22,988 nt of DNA from Candidatus Ventricola intestinavium (GTDB lineage Bacteria; Bacillota; Clostridia; Christensenellales; Aristaeellaceae), in assembly GCA_018715105.1 (NCBI GenBank), contig DVMG01000170.1, positions 1 to 22,988 of the forward strand, written 5' to 3'. Every line of letters begins with the position of its first letter. The stretch's first letter is position 1. The position numbers and the translations under genes were made by a program. Shown here in pieces: positions 10,988 to 19,178 of the stretch. The notes under the pieces are model-generated. The model was not told the DNA's origin, searched no databases, and saw only the letters and a program-made list of their open reading frames with translations.

Positions 10988-11626
10988 ATGCGCATCGCTT
11001 TGATCAATGAAAACAGCCAGGCCGCCAAAAATGCCCAGATTGAGGCAGCCCTTAAAAAGGTGGTTGTTCCCATGGGGCACGAGGTTTGCAACTATGGCAT
11101 GTACGGCACGGAGGGCGAGCCCTCCCTCACCTATGTGCAAAACGGCATTCTCGCCGCGATCCTGCTCAATTCCGGCGCGGCGGATTATGTCGTGACCGGC
11201 TGCGGCACCGGAGAAGGGGCCATGCTGGCGCTCAACAGCTTTCCCGGCGTGATCTGCGGCCATGTGGTGGATCCGTCCGATGGCTACATGTTTGCCCAGA
11301 TCAACGACGGCAACGCCGTTTCCATGCCCTTTGCAAAGGGTTACGGCTGGGGCGCAGAGCTCAACCTCGAATACACATTTGAAAAGCTCTTTGGCTTTGG
11401 TTCCGGCAACGGATATCCCGCTGACCGGGTCATTCCCGAGCAGCGCAACAAGAAAATCCTGGACGCTGTGCGCGCCCACACGCTCAAGGATCTGATCACC
11501 TGTCTCAAGGGGCTGGATCCGCAGCTGGTTCGCGGCGCCGTTGCAGGTGAAAAATTCAGCGAGCTGTTCTTTGCGCACGCAAAGGATGAAGCGATCATCG
11601 CCTACGTGCGCAGCCTGCTGGCATAA
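10988..11626 (+). CDS. RpiB/LacA/LacB-family sugar-phosphate isomerase with C-terminal extension
   Basis: This 212-residue cytoplasmic protein matches the ribose-5-phosphate isomerase B / galactose-6-phosphate isomerase fold: MRIALINENSQ at the N-terminus, YVVTGCGTGEGAMLALNSFPG with the likely catalytic Cys72, and INDGNAVSMPFAKGYGWGAEL where RpiB proteins have the HND...N motif. Family enzymes interconvert aldose and ketose phosphates. It is about 60 residues longer than ordinary RpiB; residues ~145-212 form an extra helical tail. The His of HND is Ile here, and the Gly-Glu after the catalytic loop differs from the usual GIGMS, so the substrate is probably not plain ribose 5-phosphate. AGGAGG lies 8 bases before the ATG. 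No pentose pathway partner is adjacent. Confidence 0.85.
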   Translation: MRIALINENSQAAKNAQIEAALKKVVVPMGHEVCNYGMYGTEGEPSLTYVQNGILAAILLNSGAADYVVTGCGTGEGAMLALNSFPGVICGHVVDPSDGYMFAQINDGNAVSMPFAKGYGWGAELNLEYTFEKLFGFGSGNGYPADRVIPEQRNKKILDAVRAHTLKDLITCLKGLDPQLVRGAVAGEKFSELFFAHAKDEAIIAYVRSLLA

Positions 11627-11654
11627 TTCCCCGCTTTTCACGGGGTTGCCAGGC

Positions 11655-11683
11655 TTGCCGGAATGAGAAACCGAATGATTAAA
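11655..11683 (+). promoter_or_regulatory. possible weak promoter for the transglutaminase-like gene
   Basis: TTGCCG (11655-11660), a 17-base spacer and ATTAAA (11678-11683). The match is poor; the gene may instead be read through from the RpiB-like gene. Confidence 0.3.
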
Positions 11684-11713
11684 AAGGCGTTGTGCCCGAA
11701 GGTTTCCAAGTGG

Positions 11714-11774
11714 CGGCCGGCCCCCGGGCAGGCCGTGTGATGAGGCCCGGCATGGACCGGGCCTCTGTGTTTTT
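11714..11774 (+). terminator. terminator or attenuator before the transglutaminase-like gene
   Basis: The terminator stem GAGGCCCGG (11742-11750) with CCGGGCCTC (11757-11765) has a 6-base loop and is followed by TGTGTTTTT. It lies directly before the AGGAGG of the next gene. A preceding hairpin (CGGCC 11714-11718 with GGCCG 11731-11735) contains CCGGGC (11724-11729), which can pair with GCCCGG (11745-11750) of the terminator. The two structures therefore exclude each other. It either ends the RpiB-like transcript or attenuates the next gene. Confidence 0.65.
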
Positions 11775-11787
11775 CAGGAGGTTTCCG

Positions 11788-13155
11788 ATGCTCAGCGATC
11801 TTTCCTATCTGCGCTATCCGCTCCCGCCGGATGTGCAGCGGCTGTTTGAAGCGGGTGATTTTGAGCGCATGGCGCGGGTAATCGCCATGCGCCTTGAAGA
11901 CCCCCATGTGCCGGCCGTTCTTCGTGAGCGGCTGCGTTTTCAGCTATCCATCGCCCGCGAAATTCCCGCCGCCTATCCGCATACCCGTCCGGCTCTGCTC
12001 GCCATGCTTCAGGAACAGGTGAAGGATTTTACCGAGGCGGAACTGGAGGCCCTTCGCGACGACGGCACCCTTGACTGGCGCTACGTAAACGGAGAAGTGC
12101 GTTTTAAGGACAACTGTGTGGCCAGCCTTCTCAAAACCCGCGCTGAATATGCCGCCCGTGCGGTGGATCCTTCCGGGACCCGTGCCGCACAGGCCCGCCA
12201 CAGGGCTCTGGATGAAATCATCGCCTTCATGAAGGCAAACGGCGGTGCGCGCGCCCGTTTTGAAGTCCATGAGGAGATGACGGTAAAAAGCAGCCGCCTT
12301 GTTCCCGGCGAGACGCTTCGCATTCATCTTCCGCTGCCCGTCGTGGGCGCACAGGTCAAAAGCGCACGCCTGCTTTCCACTTCCCATGCGGCCCGGTCGA
12401 TCGCGCCGCCGGATGCGCCGCACCGCAGCGCATATTTCGAGCTGCCCTATGCCGAAGGCATGACGGTCAGCGCTGAGCTGGCCTATGAGATCGACGCCCC
12501 GTATTGCATGCCCGATCCCGCGCGCGTTTGTGCACAGCAGCCCTGTTTTGATACCGAGGAGCAGCCGCCCCACGTCGTTTTCACCCCGTATCTGCGCGCT
12601 CTGGCCGGGGAAATTGTCCTCGGGGAGACCAATCCTCTGCTCCGGGCGAGGCGCATATACGATTTTATCACCACACAGGCGGTTTACCGCTATATGCCGC
12701 CCTATCTGACCGTGACCAACATCCCGGAATACTTTCTCACCGGCCTTCGCGGAGACTGCGGCGTGCAGGCAATCGCATTCATCACCCTGTGCCGCCTGTG
12801 CGGCATTCCCGCGCGCTGGCAGGCCGGGCTGTACACCACGCCGGTGAGCACGGGCAATCATGACTGGGCCCGCTTTTATGTGGAGCCCTATGGCTGGCTG
12901 TATGCGGACTGCTCCTTCGGCGGATCCGCTTACCGCGCAGGCGCAATGGACCGCTGGAATTTCTATTTCGGAAATCTGGAACCGTGGCGCCTGCCGCTGT
13001 GCAGCGATTTCCAACAGGAATTTGATCCGCCCCGGCGTTTCCTGCGGCGCGATCCCTATGACAACCAAAATGGAGAGGTGGAAACGCTCCATCGTGCGCT
13101 TGAGCGCGATGAGTATCAGACCGACAGCCGGATCATCCGTTATACACTGGGGTAA
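11788..13155 (+). CDS. cytoplasmic transglutaminase-like domain protein
   Basis: This 455-residue protein has a C-terminal transglutaminase/papain-like core. The triad is visible: Cys324 in LRGDCGVQAIAFITLCRLCGIPARW, His358 in GNHDWARFYVEPYGW and Asp374 in YADCSFGG. Bacterial members are usually proteases, peptide hydrolases or amide-forming enzymes; the reaction here is unknown. Residues 1-150 are helical and charged, and ~165-270 look like a beta-rich domain (MTVKSSRLVPGETLRIHLPLP). No signal peptide or membrane segment is seen, so it should act in the cytoplasm. The frame is open upstream to 11692, but the ATG at 11788 has AGGAGG 6 bases upstream. A terminator-like hairpin sits directly before that site. 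A shared bidirectional terminator follows the gene. Confidence 0.85.
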   Translation: MLSDLSYLRYPLPPDVQRLFEAGDFERMARVIAMRLEDPHVPAVLRERLRFQLSIAREIPAAYPHTRPALLAMLQEQVKDFTEAELEALRDDGTLDWRYVNGEVRFKDNCVASLLKTRAEYAARAVDPSGTRAAQARHRALDEIIAFMKANGGARARFEVHEEMTVKSSRLVPGETLRIHLPLPVVGAQVKSARLLSTSHAARSIAPPDAPHRSAYFELPYAEGMTVSAELAYEIDAPYCMPDPARVCAQQPCFDTEEQPPHVVFTPYLRALAGEIVLGETNPLLRARRIYDFITTQAVYRYMPPYLTVTNIPEYFLTGLRGDCGVQAIAFITLCRLCGIPARWQAGLYTTPVSTGNHDWARFYVEPYGWLYADCSFGGSAYRAGAMDRWNFYFGNLEPWRLPLCSDFQQEFDPPRRFLRRDPYDNQNGEVETLHRALERDEYQTDSRIIRYTLG

Positions 13156-13245
13156 GCGCATCTGCTCAGGGGCTTTCTTCTCTGCTTCTTTTGCTTCCTT
13201 TGGTTTTTTCCTTTCTTTGGCGCGCAGGAACGAAATCGGGCGCGC

Positions 13246-13291
13246 AAAAGGCGGCCGGGCTTCCTTGATAGGCCCGGCCGCCTCCTTTTTT
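13246..13291. terminator. bidirectional terminator between convergent operons
   Basis: A 12-bp GC-rich stem (AGGCGGCCGGGC 13249-13260 with GCCCGGCCGCCT 13272-13283) has an 11-base loop. TTTTTT follows on the plus strand (13286-13291) and TTTT on the minus strand (13246-13249). It ends both the transglutaminase-like gene and the catabolic operon from the right. Confidence 0.9.
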
Positions 13292-13327
13292 CGTTTCTGA
13301 ATCCGGAAGAGAAAAGCTTTCCCCTCT

Positions 13328-14218
13328 TTATTCCTGCTCCATGTAGCGGCGGTATACCGCAAACAGTTCCTGCCGGGCATCGTCCGTGAGCGGGGCAAAC
13401 GGCCTCCTGCATCCGCCGAAGGACAATCCCTGAAGCTCCAGCAGCGCTTTGACGGATGCGAATACCCCGTGCCTGCACATGCAGGAAATGATGGCGTTGG
13501 CGCGCTGCTGGCATGCGCGCGCTTCCTCAAAGCGGCCTGCGGCGGCACAGTCATAGATGCGGCGGATCAGGGGAGCCATGCAGTTATATGTGCTGCCGAC
13601 GCCGCCGTCCGCGCCCATCGCCAAACCGGCCGTCAGCATTTCATCATACCCGTTTAAAACAACCAGTTCCGGGTTATTGGTTTTGATCCGCTCAAGCAGG
13701 AACATGTCCGAGCTGGTGAATTTCACGCCGCGAAGATTTTTGCACCCCTTCAGCCGCGCCAGAATCTCCTCGCTGAGAGAAAAGCCGGAAAATGCGGGAA
13801 AGTTGTAGACGAACATGGGCAGAGCCGTCTCTTCCATGATGGCCCTGTAATAGCTGATGATCTCCTCATCGCTGAAGTGGTAATAAAACGGGCTGATGGC
13901 CGAAACGGCATCCGCGCCGGCCCGCTGCGCATACGCGGCATAGCGCACCGCCTGATCCGTCGAAATGGCCCCGACGTGAGAGAGCACCGCCTTTTCCCCA
14001 TTGTTTTCCTCCAGCACGGCGTCCAGAACGGCGAATCTCTCCGCCTCGTCCATCAGAAAAACCTCCGCCGTGCTGCCCGTGACGTAAAAGCCATCGATCC
14101 CCTGCCCGATCAGCATGCGCACAAGCCGTTTGAGCTGAATCAGATCAATCTTCCCCTCCGCGGTATAGGCGGTCACCAGCGCCGCAAAAATTCCGCGAAA
14201 ATTCGTATTTCCGTTCAT
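13328..14218 (-). CDS. nanA: N-acetylneuraminate lyase-type aldolase (DapA/NanA superfamily)
   Basis: This 296-residue class I aldolase has the NanA length. It follows E. coli NanA closely over many stretches: GIDGFYVTGSTAEVFL, HVGAISTDQAVRYAAYAQ, ADAVSAISPFYYHFS, FVYNFPAFSG with Tyr138, GVKFTSSD with the Schiff-base Lys166, and LNGYDEMLTAGLAMGADGG plus VGSTYN. The NGYDE motif normally binds the sugar of N-acetylneuraminate. The carboxylate loop reads GSTAE instead of GSTGE. NanA-type enzymes cleave a 2-keto acid to pyruvate and an aldose. Its ATG overlaps the stop of the upstream oxidoreductase (ATGA), and GAGGGG lies 8 bases before it. No other sialate gene is present, so the true substrate could be a related keto-sugar acid. 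It is the last gene of the operon. Confidence 0.86.
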   Translation of the reverse strand: MNGNTNFRGIFAALVTAYTAEGKIDLIQLKRLVRMLIGQGIDGFYVTGSTAEVFLMDEAERFAVLDAVLEENNGEKAVLSHVGAISTDQAVRYAAYAQRAGADAVSAISPFYYHFSDEEIISYYRAIMEETALPMFVYNFPAFSGFSLSEEILARLKGCKNLRGVKFTSSDMFLLERIKTNNPELVVLNGYDEMLTAGLAMGADGGVGSTYNCMAPLIRRIYDCAAAGRFEEARACQQRANAIISCMCRHGVFASVKALLELQGLSFGGCRRPFAPLTDDARQELFAVYRRYMEQE

Positions 14219-15915
14219 GCATTTTTCCCCTCTGATGACGCCTGCTCTCCGGGAATAAACACCGAAGAGGCCAACTTATCCGCCTCGCCAAAGTACCATC
14301 CCGCAACCTTCCTCATGCAGCTGAAGTAGGACTGGCCAAATGTCTGCCTGGGCCATGCCAGTTCGACGCCCCTGCGAATCAGCTCGGATTGAAAATCCTC
14401 CAACTGCCGGGGCGTATTCCGCACGCCCCGCGGCGTGTTTCCCTTCCTCAGGCAGTAGGCCGCCAGGGATCCGGCCGCCTCGCCGATGTTCCACTCGACG
14501 GGATGCAGCCGGTAGGCGCCGTTTGTCACATGGGTGGTGCCGATGTTCTTGCCGCAGGCAAGAAGGTTTTCCACGCGCACCGGAATCAGCGCGCCCAGAG
14601 GGATCTGCTGTGTCCAGTGCTGGGCGTGCACCGCGGAGGTGATGCTTTCCTGGCTGCCGCGCGCTTTTTCATGGATGTCAATGCGATATCCCGCCAGGCC
14701 CACCGTGTCCGCATACTGCACCGGTCCATCCGGATGCTCGCGGATGAGGAAATCCTGCTCCACAATGGTGTATTCTGCCCGAATTCTGCGGGATTCACGG
14801 ATGTAGGGATACTGTGCAAGGCCATCCTCCGTATCAAACACATCCTCCCGCACATGAATGCCGGGAAATCCCCTTCCTCCCGGACGCGGCGCTTCCGTCT
14901 GCAGATAGTACACAAGGCTGAGGGTCATTTCCCTGGCCCCCTGCATATGGCGCCGCGCCTCTTCTTCACAAACGCCGCAGAGCACCCCGTCTTTATATTC
15001 ATTGCCGACCATCAGTGCCGTGATATCGGAGGCAAACAGGGATCCATCAAAATTCCCCTGATAGAAGTAGCGCCGGAAATTCCACAGATCAGGCACATAC
15101 GCCTGATCATCGCGGGGGGCGAATAACCCCTTGGGCATGCCCGAACCGATGATCTCCCCCGCGCGCAGAGATTCACACATGCCCGTCACCTTTTCAAAAG
15201 CGGCTCTGTACCGCTCATAATGGGCCGGCTTGTCGATGACGTGTTCCTCACCCGGCAAATAATCCAGCGCAATCAGGTGCGTAAAAGGCTGCTGCCTCCT
15301 CGGATCGGCCTTCTCGGCCGCCAGCGGTTCCCCGGTTTCACGCTGAGCCTCTGCGCCGATGACATGCTCGATGCCGCCCAGGGGCAATAGATCCCCCAGC
15401 TCCGTCGCGTCCAGCACATATTCGGCCGACACCTGCCTGCGCCGGCCGTCACGGGTATGCTGAAGTGTCACGCTGCGAATGCGGTCGCCCTCCATCTCCA
15501 CGGCAAGAGGGCGCATGTGCAGCCATATCTTCAAAAGCCCGGCCGTCCGATAAGGCGCCAGCATCTCTTCAAGCACATGCAGGCCTGCGCGCGGCTCAAA
15601 CCCCAGCGCACTGACCCAGCAGGCTCCCGGGTTCATATGGGGATCCCGCATCGCATGGGCGGTGAGGGGATAATTCCGCCTGTAATAATCGCGGATACGC
15701 GCCCTGAATTCCCGGTAACTGGCAGGCGATCCATACTGTTCCATCCACGGGTGTTCGTCAAGCGGGACTCCCTGGGCCGTTGCCTGGCCACCAATCCAGC
15801 CCGTTTCCTCCGTCATGATCACCCTGCGCCCGGCCTTGCACGCCGCAAGCGCAGCAGATACCCCGCCGAAGCTGCCGCCGGCAATGAGGATCTCGGTGTT
15901 ATACGCCCTGTCCAT
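14215..15915 (-). CDS. FAD-dependent oxidoreductase (FAD_oxidored family)
   Basis: This 566-residue flavoprotein starts with a Rossmann FAD-binding motif: ILIAGGSFGGVSAALAACKAG at residues 9-29, followed by VIMTEE and GWIGGQATAQG. VLDATELGDLLPLGG and the C-terminal LLACGKNIGTTHVTNGAYRLHP are typical of FAD-dependent oxidoreductases of the PF12831 type. Substrates of this family are mostly unknown; many members sit in carbohydrate operons. No signal peptide is present, so it should work in the cytoplasm. AAAGGAG lies 8 bases before the ATG at 15913-15915; the open frame reaches farther to 16047, inside the dehydrogenase gene. It overlaps the dehydrogenase gene by 17 bases and the aldolase gene by 4, so all are translationally coupled. 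A role in oxidising the imported sugar or sugar acid is inferred. Confidence 0.9.
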   Translation of the reverse strand: MDRAYNTEILIAGGSFGGVSAALAACKAGRRVIMTEETGWIGGQATAQGVPLDEHPWMEQYGSPASYREFRARIRDYYRRNYPLTAHAMRDPHMNPGACWVSALGFEPRAGLHVLEEMLAPYRTAGLLKIWLHMRPLAVEMEGDRIRSVTLQHTRDGRRRQVSAEYVLDATELGDLLPLGGIEHVIGAEAQRETGEPLAAEKADPRRQQPFTHLIALDYLPGEEHVIDKPAHYERYRAAFEKVTGMCESLRAGEIIGSGMPKGLFAPRDDQAYVPDLWNFRRYFYQGNFDGSLFASDITALMVGNEYKDGVLCGVCEEEARRHMQGAREMTLSLVYYLQTEAPRPGGRGFPGIHVREDVFDTEDGLAQYPYIRESRRIRAEYTIVEQDFLIREHPDGPVQYADTVGLAGYRIDIHEKARGSQESITSAVHAQHWTQQIPLGALIPVRVENLLACGKNIGTTHVTNGAYRLHPVEWNIGEAAGSLAAYCLRKGNTPRGVRNTPRQLEDFQSELIRRGVELAWPRQTFGQSYFSCMRKVAGWYFGEADKLASSVFIPGEQASSEGKNA

Positions 15916-16894
15916 CCGATATACTCCTTTCCCTGTCCGGTCTGTTGACAGCGTTGACCGGGCGGATGCCCGCCAGGCCGTCGAGCACGGCCTGCACGCA
16001 CATCTCACCGGCCTTCCTGTGGTTTTCATAGGAACCGCCGGCGACATGCGGCGTCACAAGAACGTTATCCAGCCGGAAAAGAGGATGATCGGGCCGCATG
16101 GGCTCCTGCCGGAGAACATCCAGCCCCGCCCCCGCGATCTGCCCGGTCAGCAGGGCTTCCCTCAGCGCCTGTTCATCCACCAGCGCTCCTCTGGATGTAT
16201 TGATTAAAAAGGCGCCACGCTTCATGCCCGCCAGACGCCGTGCATCGATCAAGTGCTCATTTTCCTTCGTTGCGGGCAGGTGCAGGCTGACGATATCGCT
16301 CTGCCCGAGCAGCTCTTCCAGCGTGCACGGCCGCCCGCCGCCCGCTCGGATTGTCTCCCCGCTTTGATACGGATCACAAACAAGCAGCCTGACTTCAAAG
16401 CCGGAAAGACGCCTGGCAACAAGCCTGCCGATGTGCCCAAAGCCGATCAGCCCCACGCATTTTCCACTCAGCTCCGGGAACTCTCCGCTTGTCCAGCTTC
16501 CCTGCCGCACCGCGCGGTCATAGTAGCCGATTCGCCGCTGAACCGCCAGCATGAGCGCCAGCGCATGCTCTGCCACCGCGTTTGCATTGGCTCCCATGGT
16601 GGATGTGACATAGATTCCCATCCTCGTGGCGCATTCGATGTCGATGTTGTCCGTTCCCACACCGTAACGGGCGATCACCCGCAGCCTTTCCGCGCGGGAA
16701 AGCAACGCGCTGTCAATCCTTTCGCCGCCCGCGATCATGGCGTCCGCGCAGGCGATGTTCTCTTCCAGAAAAGCCCGGTCCGCCACCGCGTTTGACCCGT
16801 TGACCACCAGATGAAAACCCGCGTGCATCAGACGTGCGGCGGCATTCTCTTTGATAAGCATCCGCCAGTTTGGAATTCCCATCAGCACATTCAT
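15899..16894 (-). CDS. D-isomer-specific 2-hydroxyacid dehydrogenase
   Basis: This 331-residue NAD-dependent dehydrogenase belongs to the D-2-hydroxyacid / phosphoglycerate dehydrogenase family, which interconverts 2-hydroxy and 2-keto acids. Seen motifs: ARYGVGTDNID (75-85), the NAD-binding GLIGFGHIGR (148-157) with Asp174 at the end of the second strand, and the catalytic Arg235 (NTSRGA), Glu264 (DVLRQEP) and His283 (TPHVAG). AGHRAGV-like ACT or regulatory domains are absent, so it is a short form rather than a regulated SerA. GGGGGAGG lies 10 bases before the ATG, which overlaps the upstream stop (ATGA). In this operon it may supply or reduce the keto acid handled by the aldolase; that is an inference. 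Confidence 0.92.
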   Translation of the reverse strand: MNVLMGIPNWRMLIKENAAARLMHAGFHLVVNGSNAVADRAFLEENIACADAMIAGGERIDSALLSRAERLRVIARYGVGTDNIDIECATRMGIYVTSTMGANANAVAEHALALMLAVQRRIGYYDRAVRQGSWTSGEFPELSGKCVGLIGFGHIGRLVARRLSGFEVRLLVCDPYQSGETIRAGGGRPCTLEELLGQSDIVSLHLPATKENEHLIDARRLAGMKRGAFLINTSRGALVDEQALREALLTGQIAGAGLDVLRQEPMRPDHPLFRLDNVLVTPHVAGGSYENHRKAGEMCVQAVLDGLAGIRPVNAVNRPDRERSISDGQGV

Positions 16895-18281
16895 GCCCGG
16901 TCATCCTCCCCCAGCATCACCCCGTCGGCACGAAGCTGTTCCTGCAGCTTTGCGATCTCCACATCCCTCACGGAAATTCCCTGACGGGCGGCCATTGCGG
17001 CTGCGGTTCCGGCCGCCTGCCCCATGGTACCCGCAATCGGGATCACACGGATGGCGGAAAGCGCCTCATGCGTTGCGCTGACACAACGCCCGGCCACCAG
17101 CAGCCCCTCCACCTGCTGCGGAATCAGGCAGCGGTACGGAATCTGATAGGTGGGCGGCTGAATCATGGGCGCCAGGCCCTTGTTATCCGGCGTGTGGATA
17201 TCCATGTAGTACGCTCCCTGCGCAATCGCATCCTCAAAATGCGCTCCGGAAACAATGTCCTCCTGCGTCATGGTGTAGGCGCCTACGATATGGCTTGTCT
17301 CCCGCATTCCAAGGGTGTGGCCTGAGCTGACAATTCGGGCATGTTTTCCACCCGGCATATAGAGATTGATAAAGCGCATGATGTCCAGAATCTGGCCATA
17401 ACCCGTTTCTTCCGCGCGGGTGAAGCTGGCTTCATCGGTGGGATCCACGTCCTCCACACGGGGCGTCACCAGCATGATTTCATGCTGGCATGGCCTCACA
17501 ATGCCGATCATCGTCTCCCGGGGAAAGCGTATCCCCTCGGACACGGCCTGGGCGATCCGGTCTTTAAACGCGCCCAGGCTGAAAAGCGGCGCCTCCTTCA
17601 GGCTGTCAATCACAAAGCGCAGCTCTTCGGGCGGCAGGCGATGGGGCCTGACCTGTGTGGGATGCGCCTTAAAATAATCGATCATTTCATCGACATCCAC
17701 ATCCCCCACCGTAAAGATCGTGGAAGCCACCTGGACCCTGCCGTCTCCTTCCCGGCCGCGCGTGACCGGTGCGCCGGCAAATCCCGCTATGTTGCAGCAA
17801 TCCGTGCAATCGACGAAGGCCCTTCCCTCAATCAGCTGGCATCCCTGACGGTTGTGGATATACACGCCGCGCACATGCTCCCCTTCCATGCGCACCTCCC
17901 CGGCCAGGCTGTGCAAAAAGAGCCTGACCCCGGCTTCCTGCGTCATCTGCATGAGAACGATCTTAAGCAGAGAGGGATTGACGTATACCGTGCTCTCCAA
18001 AATGGGATCCATCAGAAAATCGGACGCGCCGTTCACTTTGCGCAGACGCTCAATGACTTCATAGGGAATGCCGCCGATGATCCGCCGCTTCTCCTCAAAA
18101 TTATGAAAAGCCATCCACGGAAGCCCGCATGCGGCTGTCCCGCCCAGAAATCCGCTTTCTTCGACAAGCGCTGTCTTCGCGCCGCGGCGATGGCGGCAAA
18201 GGCGCCCGTTGTTCCGCCGCCGATGACCACAACGTCAAACGATTCCGTTGCCTGAACCTGAATTTCAAGGGTATGCTCCAT
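16891..18281 (-). pseudogene. FAD-dependent oxidoreductase broken by a frameshift near codon 34
   Basis: The N-terminus starts at ATG 18279-18281 (MEHTLEIQVQ, then DVVVIGGGTTGAFAAIAAA, the FAD-binding Rossmann motif). That frame then leaves the family and ends at 18033. The rest lies in another frame from about 18180: AKTALVEESGFLGGTAACGLPWMAFHNFEEKR, continuing as a 407-codon open stretch from 18114 down to the TGA at 16891-16893, with FVDCTDCCNIAGFAGAP and LLVAGRCVSATHEALSAIRVIP typical of FAD-dependent oxidoreductases. Joined, they would give ~460 residues, a normal length. Between the frames only 11 bases code for what is usually ~7 residues, so a 10-base deletion in a GC-rich run fits. 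It may be a true mutation or a sequence error. The 407-codon part alone lacks the FAD-binding N-terminus. Confidence 0.85.
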
Positions 18282-18327
18282 GGTTCTCTTCTGCTCCTTC
18301 CTTGCTCCGGTTCCTTTCCTTTTCCGT

Positions 18328-19164
18328 CTATTCCTTCATTCCGCTTGTGGCGACGCCTTCAAAATAGTATCGCTGCACAAACAGGAACAGCCCGATCACC
18401 GGCAAGAGCGATATCACCGATGCGACCATGGCCAGATCATAGCGCGGCTGTCCATCCACATTGAGATAATTTTTGATGGCCAATGTAACCGTATACTTGT
18501 CAAGCGTGTTGATGAAAATAAGCGGGTTCATATAATCGTTCCACGACCGGACAAACGCCAGGATTCCGGCCGAAATCAGGGCCGGGCCCGCCATCGGGAG
18601 AATAATCTGCATGTAAATTCTCGGATGGCCCGCGCCGTCTATGCGGGCGCTCTCCAGAAGGTCATCCGGTATGGTGCTGAAAAACTGGCGCAGGGTGAAC
18701 ATCGCAATGATGTTGAACACGCTGGGCAGAATCAGCGCAGCATGCGTATCATTGAGGTGCAATCCGTTCATGAGCATGAACCGGGGGATCAGCGTCACCT
18801 GGCTTGGGATCATCATGGTTGCCAGATACGCCATGAAGATTCCGTTTTTGCCTGGGAAGCGAACTTTTGAAAAGGCATATGCCGCCATCGAGCATACGAT
18901 CAGCGACCCTGCCAGAGAAAGGACTGTCACAAAAATCGAGTTCATAAAGTATATCCGGAAGGGAACCGCTCCTTCCGACCACACGGCCGCATAGTTACTC
19001 CACTGCGGCAATCGGGGAATCCACTCGATTGGCGATGTGAAGACCTTTGTGGGCGTTTTCAGGGAAGCGGATACCATCCAGACCAGCGGGAGCAGCATGA
19101 TCACGGAAACGGCAGAGATCACCGCCGTCCACAGGAGCTTGGAGATTCTTTTTCTGCGTCTCAT
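18328..19164 (-). CDS. ABC sugar transporter permease, MalG/UgpE type
   Basis: This 278-residue inner-membrane permease of the CUT1 carbohydrate ABC family has six predicted membrane segments. The cytoplasmic EAA loop reads LLESARIDGAGHPRIYMQIILP, the site that docks the ATPase. The C-terminus ends RYYFEGVATSGMKE, typical of MalG-type subunits. The start is the ATG at 19162-19164, with GGGAGGG 6 bases upstream; the longer open frame to 19212 overlaps the upstream gene. It pairs with the MalF-type permease directly upstream. No ATPase gene is in the operon, so it probably uses a shared MsmX/MalK-type ATPase encoded elsewhere. Confidence 0.96.
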   Translation of the reverse strand: MRRRKRISKLLWTAVISAVSVIMLLPLVWMVSASLKTPTKVFTSPIEWIPRLPQWSNYAAVWSEGAVPFRIYFMNSIFVTVLSLAGSLIVCSMAAYAFSKVRFPGKNGIFMAYLATMMIPSQVTLIPRFMLMNGLHLNDTHAALILPSVFNIIAMFTLRQFFSTIPDDLLESARIDGAGHPRIYMQIILPMAGPALISAGILAFVRSWNDYMNPLIFINTLDKYTVTLAIKNYLNVDGQPRYDLAMVASVISLLPVIGLFLFVQRYYFEGVATSGMKE

Positions 19165-19178
19165 CCTCGGCCCTCCCT

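Noticed and set aside
11629..11645. A terminator directly after the RpiB-like gene
   Set aside because: CCCCG/CGGGG is only five pairs with no T run; the stronger structure at 11742-11774 is the better candidate.
11944..13554. A 536-codon minus-strand open frame opposite the transglutaminase-like gene
   Set aside because: It crosses the bidirectional terminator and part of the aldolase gene, has no ribosome binding site or recognisable domain, and is explained by codon bias of the plus-strand gene.
13328..14218. A standard sialic acid catabolic operon
   Set aside because: The aldolase is NanA-like, but epimerase, kinase, deacetylase, deaminase and sialidase genes are missing, and the FAD enzymes do not fit that pathway.
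18179..18190. A programmed ribosomal frameshift in the oxidoreductase
   Set aside because: There is no slippery heptamer or evident stimulatory structure, and the coding distance is too short for the family, which points to a deletion.
18033..18281. A separate 82-residue protein
   Set aside because: Its first 34 residues are the FAD-binding start of the oxidoreductase; the remainder is the wrong frame after the frameshift.
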